A stretch of DNA of 59,079 nt from an uncultured Bacilli bacterium (GTDB lineage: Bacteria > Bacillota_I > Bacilli_A > RF39 > UBA660), in assembly GCA_947625635.1 (NCBI GenBank), contig CANQPA010000004.1:1-59079 (forward strand), given 5' to 3'. The position numbers were made by a program, and so were the translations under genes. The notes below the pieces were generated by a model, which saw only the letters and a program-made list of their open reading frames with translations, was not told the DNA's origin and ran no database searches. Below are positions 1-7,723 of the stretch, piece after piece (position 1 is the stretch's first letter; each line of letters begins with the position of its first letter).

Positions 1-67
1 AATTATAAAGAAAATAATTATTTCATTCTTTTTACACTTTAGGGCGGGTTTGAACGAAAGAGTAATA

Positions 68-99
68 TAAAGCGGGTGCTTTTTTGAACACCCGCTTTA
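68..99 (-). terminator. Intrinsic terminator of the leftmost minus-strand gene
   Basis: TAAAGCGGGTG / CACCCGCTTTA inverted repeat just 3' of the minus-strand CDS, in T/A-rich context. Confidence 0.7.
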
Positions 100-109
100 T
101 TTATTTTTT

Positions 110-646
110 TTAATTTTTTAAGAATTCTTCTAATTCACTATCGTTTATTTTTCCATTCTTTACAATAAATTTTTTCTCATTGTGGTTTACTATCCTTGAA
201 AAAGTAAAAGTCATACTCAAACCATAGGGCATATAATGATAACGATATCGCATACCTATTTGCCAAGTATATTCACGCATATTCTGTTTTGTGGTTGATA
301 TATTGCCGTTTTCTTGCTCTGTAATAATTCCGTTTTCATCTCTTACTGTTACATAATAATGTGCTTTAATCATATTTTCAGCAATATAAATCTCATTATA
401 TTCCAAAGTTTTGATCAAGTCTTTAATTGTTGTGCGGTAAATGGTTGATTCTATAATGCAATCGATGCAGTCTTGAAAATGCTCTTGCAAAGTGGTATTT
501 TCTTTAAGATAATTAGTAATAATATTAATTGTATTATCATAAATAGCACCCTGTGTTACAGGTGCATTAGAAATAGTTTCATTATTTATGGAATCGGCTA
601 AGACCATAAGGTCGATAATCTGATTTGCGTTAATATATTCTCTCAT
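110..646 (-). CDS. Hypothetical protein (MREYINANQIIDLM...)
   Basis: ORF 110..700; ATG at 646 preferred because it is preceded by GGAGAAAAAAA; own promoter upstream. Confidence 0.7.
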   Translation of the reverse strand: MREYINANQIIDLMVLADSINNETISNAPVTQGAIYDNTINIITNYLKENTTLQEHFQDCIDCIIESTIYRTTIKDLIKTLEYNEIYIAENMIKAHYYVTVRDENGIITEQENGNISTTKQNMREYTWQIGMRYRYHYMPYGLSMTFTFSRIVNHNEKKFIVKNGKINDSELEEFLKN

Positions 647-675
647 TTTTTTTCTCCAATTTAATCTTATCGCGG

Positions 676-749
676 TTAATCCCTCAAGGATTAGCCTCAC
701 TATATTTTGTCCGCCGTGTTTTTTTGGAGAGGCTTACGGCGTGCCCTCT
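676..749 (-). promoter_or_regulatory. Structured 5' leader RNA: H-type pseudoknot plus second hairpin
   Basis: Minus-strand RNA: stem AGAGG(749-745)/CCUCU(732-728); loop CGCCGU(741-736) pairs with downstream ACGGCG(717-712) across an A-rich linker CCAAAAAAAC; second hairpin GGCUAAUCC-UUGA-GGGAUUAACC (698-676). Confidence 0.55.
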
Positions 750-777
750 GCTAACCTCCTATCTTTTTATCAAGTCT

Positions 778-806
778 ATTATAAACCCTTTCAAGTAAAA
801 TGTCAA
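778..806 (-). promoter_or_regulatory. Consensus sigma-A promoter, TTGACA-17-TATAAT
   Basis: Minus strand TTGACA (806-801), 17-bp spacer, TATAAT (783-778). Confidence 0.85.
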
Positions 807-869
807 GAGAATTAAGATACTTTTTTTGTAAAAATTTTAAGAAAGATTTTTTAACAAATCTTTCATAGT

Positions 870-1174
870 TTCCACACTTTACATTTTTCACGCAATTTTC
901 ACACTTCACAATAATTTTCCCAAAGTATTACCATTCTATCACAGTATTTCACACAGTTTTCATAAAAAAGAAAGGGTTTCGGGATTTTTCTCTAATTTTC
1001 ACACAACTTTCACCTAGATTTCACACTTTTAACACCCAGTTTTCACATTGTGAATCGCCTTGCGGCGGGCACTCACGATAATTTCACAATGTGAACATTA
1101 TGTGAAATTTTTGTTTTTATATAATTTTTTCAAATGCTTCATAAAAATTTCACATACTTTTCACATTGTGAAAA
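870..1174. repeat. Array of TTTCACA half-sites and TTCACAWTGTGAA palindromes
   Basis: TTTTCACAC at 896 and 996, TTTCACAC at 947 and 1019, TTCACATTGTGAA 1042-1054, TTCACAATGTGAA 1083-1095, TTTCACAT 1148, TTTTCACATTGTGAAAA 1158-1174. Confidence 0.8.
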
Positions 1175-1177
1175 TCG

Positions 1178-1200
1178 GCCGCGTGACATTTGCACGCGGC
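1178..1200. other. GC-rich perfect inverted repeat (8-bp stem, 7-nt loop)
   Basis: GCCGCGTG-ACATTTG-CACGCGGC in an otherwise AT-rich intergenic region. Confidence 0.75.
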
Positions 1201-1505
1201 GCGACGACTATTTTATGGGGCACTATATTTTTACTCAAAAGCTCTCGCGAAAACCGCGTCAACACAGCGTACCAAAAATATAAATGGGGGGATACCCCTT
1301 TCGGGAGAATTTTTTCTGGATTTGAGATTTGGATATTATCACGACATTTCACTCTTAAAAACAAATTTACATTTTAAAAAACGATAAAATAAAACAATTC
1401 TTTTATTTAATGAAAATTTAAAATTTTCTTAAAGTTCTTTTTTTAATTAAAATAATATGCATGCATATCTAGATCCAAAAGACGATTGTTAACGCTTAAA
1501 AACTT

Positions 1506-1534
1506 TTGCCCAAGGTAAAAAATTTTTGTATAAT
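1506..1534 (+). promoter_or_regulatory. Sigma-A promoter, TTGCCC-17-TATAAT
   Basis: TTGCCC 1506-1511, 17-bp spacer, TATAAT 1529-1534, upstream of AAAGGAG and ATG at 1556. Confidence 0.75.
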
Positions 1535-1555
1535 ACTAATATAAAGGAGATATAA

Positions 1556-2623
1556 ATGCAGTTAGATTATTCACTTAAAACAAAAGAAGAGCGGACAGCG
1601 CTCGTTCAAAAAATTATAGATGAAGCATCTCCTTCTCAACTCACACCGCATTATTTAGAAATTTTAGGTGATTATATATTAGAACCTATGACAAAAGAAG
1701 AAAAGAAAAATTATACTCTTCTTACAAAAAATAGATTAGTAACTATAAATAAAAGAGAGACTTCTTATGAGGATTTAGTAAGCAAATTTGAGAATGGCGA
1801 GGATGGCCTCTATAATTTAATTATAAATGATAAAAATGTTATACTTACCCCCAAAGTTTCTATAACTCAGGATGATATTAATTCTATACCTGGCCTAAAG
1901 GAACTGCGGACAGAGACCGCGCGCATTGAAGAAGAGGCGAAGCGCGCAACGGGGATGCGCAAATTTAAGCTCAAGAAGCAGGCAATTCAGATGCATCAAG
2001 ATCAATATGTTCTTAAAAATATGTTTAAGCAGCCTATTTATTCTACGGGGGCCGCGCATAGCAGTCATAGTATCCAGCTCAATGAAAAGATCTGGTTCGA
2101 TGAGGAGGGGGAACCGCATGATGACGGTCTCGTTTCTCTTTTTAACCCTAAGCACATAAGCGCGATCCTCTGTAACTATGCGCTCTTGGACGAGGGTTTG
2201 CGCAATAAGCACTCAAGCGATTTTCATTATTTGCTTGAGGATTTTGATGTGCTTTTGGGCAAAACTCTTAAAGATCACCCCATTCTTTTGGATATAGTGC
2301 AGCTTAAAATTGCGGGAAAACAAAATATTGAAATTCAAAAAATTCTTGAAGAAAAATATCAAGTAAAATATTCAGTTGAATATTTATCTTCCTTGTGGCG
2401 CAATAAAATTCCTAAAATGTTGGCGGATCGCGCGCGCGAGGACTATATCCTTTGGTACTATACCGAGGTTGAAGTGGGTAATTGGAAAAAGTGTTCATGC
2501 TGTGGGCAAATTAAATTAGCTCATAATCGATTTTTTTCAAAAAATAAGGCATCCAAAGATGGCTGGTATTCCATATGTAAAGAGTGTCGCAATAAAAAGT
2601 ATAAGGAAAAAAGAGGTAAGTAA
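1556..2623 (+). CDS. Hypothetical packaging-region protein with C-terminal zinc ribbon; possible terminase small subunit-like function
   Basis: 355-aa ORF; C-terminus CSCCG..F..DGWYSICKECR; position upstream of terL. Confidence 0.6.
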   Translation: MQLDYSLKTKEERTALVQKIIDEASPSQLTPHYLEILGDYILEPMTKEEKKNYTLLTKNRLVTINKRETSYEDLVSKFENGEDGLYNLIINDKNVILTPKVSITQDDINSIPGLKELRTETARIEEEAKRATGMRKFKLKKQAIQMHQDQYVLKNMFKQPIYSTGAAHSSHSIQLNEKIWFDEEGEPHDDGLVSLFNPKHISAILCNYALLDEGLRNKHSSDFHYLLEDFDVLLGKTLKDHPILLDIVQLKIAGKQNIEIQKILEEKYQVKYSVEYLSSLWRNKIPKMLADRAREDYILWYYTEVEVGNWKKCSCCGQIKLAHNRFFSKNKASKDGWYSICKECRNKKYKEKRGK

Positions 2624-2625
2624 GC

Positions 2626-3804
2626 ATGAGCGCAAAATGTACTTGTAGTAAATGTCAAAAAACAATGGATGAGGCAAATTTTTATACTTATAAAAACGGT
2701 ATAAAAACTGAAATGTGTAAAAAATGCTTGACTATGCACGTAGACCCTTTCGCGCCTGAAACTTTTCTTTGGCTCTTGGAAAAAATGGATGTACCTTATG
2801 TGCCTGCGGAGTGGAACATTTTGCGGGATCGCGAATTTGCGCGCGACCCTACAAAAGTAAGCGGAATGGTTATTTTTGGTAAGTATCTTTCCAAAATGAA
2901 ACTTAAACAGTGGAAGGGCTATTGCTGGGCGGATACAGAGCGGTTACAGCTTGAAGCGCAGGTCCGTGAAGAAAAGCAAGCGCAAAAAGATGAAGAGCTT
3001 AGAATAAAAAAAGCAAAAGGTGAAATTACTGAAGCAGAATATAAAACTTTAGCTAGTACAGAGAGCCAAAATGAGGCTTATATGAATGCGCCGCCAGGTA
3101 CTTTTATTGGGCCAAATAACTTATTTGATGAAAATAAATTTATTAAAGCGGAAGACCTTCCAGATCCCGCGGCCTCCCTTACTAATGAAGATAAAATATA
3201 TCTTGCTATGAAATGGGGGAGGACTTATACTCCTTCAGACTGGGTTGAATTAGAGCGAAACTACACTGAAATGATGAACTCTTTTGATATCCAGGATGCG
3301 GATACCGCAAACACATTAATAGTATTATGTAAAACAAATCTTAAAATGAATCAATATATTGATGCGGGTGACATAGATGGTTTCCAAAAATTATCAAAAG
3401 TATATGAATCATTGCGGAAATCCGCAAAATTTACAGCGGCGCAGAATAAAGAAGAACGCGGCGACGCAGTAGATTGTGTAGGCGAGTTAATTGCCATGGC
3501 GGAACGCGATGGCGGGTTTATACCTAGATTTGCGACCGACGTACCGCAAGATAAAATTGATATTACATTACAAGATATGCAAGCATATACTAAAAAATTA
3601 ATTACTCAAGATTTAGGTTTTGGACAGCAAATCGAGGCTGCGCTTAAAAAGATTCAGATCCAGAAAGAAATGAACGAGCGCGAAGAAAATAATACAGAAA
3701 GCTATGAAGAGTTGCAAGACCAAGATCATGAAGAATATAATGAAGTTCTACAAGAGCAAATAGAACAAGATAAAAAAATATATGAAGAGGAGGCTGATGA
3801 ATGA
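2626..3804 (+). CDS. Hypothetical packaging-region protein with N-terminal zinc ribbon, acidic C-terminus
   Basis: 392-aa ORF; CTCSKCQKT..MCKKC; immediately upstream of terL. Confidence 0.6.
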   Translation: MSAKCTCSKCQKTMDEANFYTYKNGIKTEMCKKCLTMHVDPFAPETFLWLLEKMDVPYVPAEWNILRDREFARDPTKVSGMVIFGKYLSKMKLKQWKGYCWADTERLQLEAQVREEKQAQKDEELRIKKAKGEITEAEYKTLASTESQNEAYMNAPPGTFIGPNNLFDENKFIKAEDLPDPAASLTNEDKIYLAMKWGRTYTPSDWVELERNYTEMMNSFDIQDADTANTLIVLCKTNLKMNQYIDAGDIDGFQKLSKVYESLRKSAKFTAAQNKEERGDAVDCVGELIAMAERDGGFIPRFATDVPQDKIDITLQDMQAYTKKLITQDLGFGQQIEAALKKIQIQKEMNEREENNTESYEELQDQDHEEYNEVLQEQIEQDKKIYEEEADE

Positions 3805-4143
3805 TTGGCACTTAAAGATTTAATGGAGCTTTCTCATAATAAAAATATGAAAAAGCAAGGATTATCGGAAGAGCGCATTAAGGCGCAGATGCCTATTATC
3901 CGACAGTATGTTGCCTATTGGCGCGAGTACCCAGATATGTTTGTAGAATTTTTGTGTGGATCTAACCCCCAAAACTTTAAACTATTTACATATCAGCGAA
4001 TTTTTCTTAGGGCTTGTATGAGGCATCGTTATACTTATGCAACATTTCCGCGTGGTTATAGTAAAAGTTTTTTATCTTTCTTGGTTCTAATGTTAAGATG
4101 TATTCTTTACCCTGGCGCGCACTTGTTCGTAACTACAGGCGGT
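3805..4143 (+). CDS. terL: Terminase large subunit, exon 1 (N-terminal ATPase part)
   Basis: ...YQRIFLRACMRHRYTYATFPRGYSKSFLS (Walker A-like)...HLFVTTGG; continues in exon 2. Confidence 0.85.
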
Positions 4144-4396
4144 AAATAATTTGCCGAATATTAAAGAAATTTAATATTAAAAATGCGGTATTAAGCGGGA
4201 AAGCTGAAATGCTAATCCGAACCGAAGGCTATGCTAAGTATAGTCAGGGGCAACGCATAGGTAGTGAAAAGATATAATCTACCCAAGAGACCGCATTACC
4301 TTAGCAAGTAAAGTTGAAGGTAAAAAGATATGCTAGACTTACACGAAACGTAAGTGTAAGAATTAAAGGATAAAAAGCCTTTAAGATAATAAATCG
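4144..4396 (+). mobile_element. Group I intron 1 in terL (no ORF, ~253 nt)
   Basis: P1 GGU/GCC with U.G at the splice site; P3 AATGCGGT(4182-4189)/ACCGCATT(4290-4297); P7 GCATA(4255-4259)/TATGC(4329-4333); P8 TTACCTT(4296-4302)/AAGGTAA(4317-4323); P9 CTTACAC/GTGTAAG; splicing joins VTTGG to KEQALGIAKEK. Confidence 0.85.
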
Positions 4397-4654
4397 AAAG
4401 AGCAGGCTCTAGGCATCGCGAAGGAAAAGACAGATGAATTATGTAAGTTAATTCCTGGATTAAATAATGAGCTTAATCTTACAAGAGGTAAAACCAAAAC
4501 AGGTAAAGATAATATTGAATTAATTTTTAAAAATGGAAGTGTGCTAGATGTCATTGCGGCCCGCCAAAGTTCGCGTGGTAAGCGTGCAACGGGGGGTTTG
4601 ATGGAGGAATGTGTCTTAATAGACCAGACCTTATTAAATGAGGTCATTATCCCT
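4397..4654 (+). CDS. terL: Terminase large subunit, exon 2
   Basis: KEQALGIAKEKTDELCKLIPGL...GGLMEECVLIDQTLLNEVIIP (Walker B-like region). Confidence 0.85.
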
Positions 4655-4908
4655 AGTTTTTGGGGCCTAGCGGCGTGAGCTGTTAGAGAAACTCGGTGTG
4701 AACCTGTGACACAAGGGTGTCTGTTATAAGCAGGCTAACGGGGAACGGTCAAAAAATCCCGTGCCAAGCCTCTTTTGAGGAAGGTGTAGAGACTATGGGT
4801 GATGAATGTAGCCCAGTAAGGCAGATTTGGTCGCTGCTTGAAGCGCACCGCAACTAAATAAAATAGTTGAAGAGATAGTCCAAGAAGATATAGATTAATA
4901 TCTTTTTG
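4655..4908 (+). mobile_element. Group I intron 2 in terL (no ORF, ~254 nt)
   Basis: CCCT|AG..GGGG P1; GCTAACGGGGAAC...AATCCCGTGCCAAGCC; GTAGAGACTA...AGAGATAGTCC P7; splicing gives EVIIP-TMSVDRRLPDG. Confidence 0.85.
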
Positions 4909-5199
4909 ACAATGTCCGTAGACCGACGTCTTCCAGATGGATCTAGACATAGAGAAGAAAATGTTAATAAGAGTCAAGTCTATATTACTACGGCCGGGTT
5001 TAAAAATTCCTTCGCCTATTCCAAGCTGATTCAGCTCGCAATCCAATCTGTTACAGAGCCAGATGAAGCAATTATATTAGGCGGTAGCTATCGAGTTCCT
5101 GTTGCGGAAGGGCTCCAGCCCAAAAGCTTTATCGAGGAACTTAAATTAGATGGTGGACCTATTGAGTCAGTGCCATATAACTTTTTACCAGTTACCGCT
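4909..5199 (+). CDS. terL: Terminase large subunit, exon 3 (3' boundary approximate)
   Basis: TMSVDRRLPDGSRHREENVNKSQVYITTAGFKNSFAYSKL...; end lies between ~5172 and 5199. Confidence 0.75.
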
Positions 5200-6124
5200 G
5201 GGGTATGCTATTTAGCATGCTAACGGGGAACTCTAAACTATAAAATAGCAAGAGAATCCCGTGGGAAATCGTTTAAAATTTAAAGGAATAAAAATGAAAG
5301 GTATATATAAATTTACTAATAAGATTAATAATAAAATCTATATTGGGAAAAGTCAAAATTTAGAAAAAAGATATCAAGAACATAAAAGAAATTTTCTTAA
5401 TTCAAAGATAGAAGATTATAATACAAAATTTTATCGAGCATTAAGAAAATATGGTTTTGATAATTTTTCTTATGAGATTATTGAGCAATCAGATAACTTT
5501 ACAAATGAACAGTTAAATGAAAAAGAAAAATATTATATTAAATTATATGATAGTGTAAACAATGGATATAATACACAAGCTGGTGGCTTAGATACAGCTG
5601 TAGCAAGAAAATTAACAGAAATCCAAATTATAGAAATAAAAGAACTATTATTAAAAGAAACTATATTATTACAGGATATCGCTAAAAAATATAATATTAG
5701 TAAAAGTTTAGTAACGATGATTAATAAAGGTATTACTTGGAATAATATAGGTAATTATACATATCCTATTAGAAAAAATACTATAAATAATACTGGAGAA
5801 TCAAATCCAAAAGCAAAAATAACAGACAAAGAGGTTCTTGCTTTAAGAGAATATTTTGTAAATCATACATTAAATGAAGTTTATGATAAATTTGGTCAAA
5901 ATTATTCTTTTAGTGAAATAAAAAAGATTTGTTATGGTTGTCAATTTACTCATTTGCCTGTTTATAAAAAAAAATGAAAAAATGGATTTTAAACGGAACC
6001 TGTATCGACTATCCTCGTGAAGAGGAGTAAGATTGCTATTGGTACGCAATTTGAAAAAGAGTTTTTATCTAAATAATAGATAAATAAGAGATAGTCAGTA
6101 CTTATAGAAATATAAGATTATTAC
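5200..6124 (+). mobile_element. Group I intron 3 in terL, carrying a GIY-YIG ORF (boundaries approximate)
   Basis: GCTAACGGGGAAC...AATCCCGTG upstream of the ORF; TATCGACTA...AGAGATAGTC (P7) downstream; terL reading frame resumes TYNDASFAREFESEW. Confidence 0.8.
5294..5977 (+). CDS. GIY-YIG homing endonuclease, intron-encoded
   Basis: MKGIYKFTNKINNKIYIGKSQNLEKRYQEHKRNF...YGFDNFSYEIIE; C-terminal HTH-like DNA-binding repeats; RBS AAAGGAATAAAA. Confidence 0.9.
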   Translation: MKGIYKFTNKINNKIYIGKSQNLEKRYQEHKRNFLNSKIEDYNTKFYRALRKYGFDNFSYEIIEQSDNFTNEQLNEKEKYYIKLYDSVNNGYNTQAGGLDTAVARKLTEIQIIEIKELLLKETILLQDIAKKYNISKSLVTMINKGITWNNIGNYTYPIRKNTINNTGESNPKAKITDKEVLALREYFVNHTLNEVYDKFGQNYSFSEIKKICYGCQFTHLPVYKKK

Positions 6125-6486
6125 GACATATAATGATGCATCTTTTGCTAGAGAATTTGAATCAGAGTGGTGCGGAGATGCGGAAAATGCTTACTTTAGT
6201 TCAGAGATTTTTGATCGACATAGAGTATTAATGCAGCCGGAGTATGAATATAGCGGGCGCGCGCTTAAAACAGCTTATTATGTATTAGGTGTGGATGTAG
6301 GAAGGAAAGGATGTAGTACAGAGGTTATTGTGATTAGAGTAACGCCGCAAGGGCAAGGTAGTTCTTTAAAAAGTATAGTAAATTTATATACTTATGATGA
6401 AGAGCATTTTGAACAGCAAGCTATCAATTTAAAGCGTTTGTATTATAAATATAAAGCAAAGGTCATAGCTATAGATGCCAATGGGT
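6125..6486 (+). CDS. terL: Terminase large subunit, exon 4 (nuclease domain; 5' boundary approximate)
   Basis: YNDASFAREFESEWCGDAENAYFSSEIF...YYVLGVDVGRKGCS...VIAIDANG. Confidence 0.8.
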
Positions 6487-6744
6487 TAAATAAACATAGC
6501 TCATTTAAAATTTCTTTAATTGCTGGAAAACCCTAACATATTAAGATGAGGGCAATCAGCAGCTAAGTTAATCAAAATATAGATTTTGATTAAAAAGTTC
6601 AACGACTATCCCGAAAGGGAGTACACTGTAAGCGATTGACAGTGGAAATGGGAAACATAGAAGATATAGTCTAATCTTTATGGAAACATAAAGCAGTTCA
6701 TAAGAGAACGTATATAGTATAGCGAACTATATAGAATATAAATG
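6487..6744 (+). mobile_element. Group I intron 4 in terL (no ORF, ~258 nt)
   Basis: P1 AATGGGTT/AGCTCATT with U.G; AATTGCTGG...AATCAGCAGC; GTTCAACGACTA...GAAGATATAGTC (P7); splicing restores DANG-L-GIGLVDYM. Confidence 0.9.
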
Positions 6745-7280
6745 TAGGTATTGGACTCGTGGACTACATGATAAAAAGTCAAAAGGACCCAAAGACAGGA
6801 GAAATTTTTCCAGACTTTGGAGTTGAAAATGATGAAGAAGGATTCTATAAAAAATTCCGTACATCTGAAACAGAAGCAGATGCTTTATATTTAATAAAAG
6901 CAAATGCTCCTATAAATACAGAAGCTTATTCATATACTCAAATGCAATTATCAAGTGGTAAAATTAAATTTTTAATAGATGAAAATCAAGCTAAAGTAAA
7001 ATTATTAGCTACAAAAGTAGGACAAAATATGGATGCGGACAAGCGCGCAGAATATCTAACTCCTTTTACTCGTACTTCTATTTTAAAAGCGCAACTTTTA
7101 AATTTAGTAGAAGAAAATGAAGGTGTAAATATTATATTAAAGCAATCTACTCGTACAATTAAAAAAGATAAATGTTCTGCTTTGTTTTATGGTTTATATT
7201 ATATTAAAAAAGAAGAAGACCGCAGCAGGAAAAAGAAAAAAAGAAGTATAAAAGATTTTTTGTTTTTTACTCCAAATTAG
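6745..7280 (+). CDS. terL: Terminase large subunit, exon 5 (C-terminal nuclease domain)
   Basis: GIGLVDYMIKSQKDPKTGEIFPDFG...; in frame after intron 4 removal. Confidence 0.85.
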
Positions 7281-7344
7281 TGGACAAAAGTTATTAAGTC
7301 TTTTGAGTTAATTTTTATATTTAATAGTAAAGGAGTTGTTAAAA

Positions 7345-7701
7345 ATGAGAGCCAGCAGAGGAGAAATAAAAATTGAAGAAATTTTACAAGAGGCTGGATT
7401 AAATTTTAAAGAGGAGTACAGTTTCCCTGACTTGCTAAGCAATTCCAACCACCAGCTCCGTTTTGATTTTGCCGTGTTCGATGATGATGGAAACCTAGAT
7501 TTCTTAATAGAATATCAGGGTATACAACATTTTCTCGCGAAGAGTAAATTCGGAGGATTAGAAGGCTTGCAAAAGCAACAATATAATGATATGTTAAAAA
7601 GAGAATATTGTAAAAAACATAATATTACTCTTATTGCAATTCCCTATTGGGATGAAGCAAGAATGAATTATGATTATATTATGCGGGCAGCAGGTTATTA
7701 A
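7345..7701 (+). CDS. Small PD-(D/E)XK-like nuclease, likely freestanding homing-type endonuclease
   Basis: RFDFAVFDDDGNLDFLIEYQGIQHF core and I-AIPYWDE; RBS AAAGGAG before ATG 7345; lies between terL and portal. Confidence 0.65.
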   Translation: MRASRGEIKIEEILQEAGLNFKEEYSFPDLLSNSNHQLRFDFAVFDDDGNLDFLIEYQGIQHFLAKSKFGGLEGLQKQQYNDMLKREYCKKHNITLIAIPYWDEARMNYDYIMRAAGY

Positions 7702-7723
7702 TAAAGAATGTGAGGTGCTTATT

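Noticed and set aside
676-760. Assigning the leader pseudoknot to the preQ1-I riboswitch class
   Set aside because: Topology and A-rich linker are similar, but the conserved preQ1 loop/CUAA sequence is absent; left as an unclassified structured leader.
870-1174. CRISPR array interpretation of the TTTCACA repeats
   Set aside because: Repeats are 7-13 bp with irregular spacing and no uniform spacers; no cas genes.
1060-1387. Overlapping ORFs on both strands in the 700-1555 intergenic region
   Set aside because: No RBS, low-complexity translations in several frames, overlap with palindromes and GC-rich hairpins; better explained as non-coding.
1412-1428. CodY box at GAAAATTTAAAATTTTC
   Set aside because: Half-sites are in the opposite arrangement to AATTTTCWGAAAATT; kept only as a palindrome.
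3805-7280. terL as a decayed pseudogene
   Set aside because: Breaks coincide with group I intron signatures and removal restores conserved motifs in frame.
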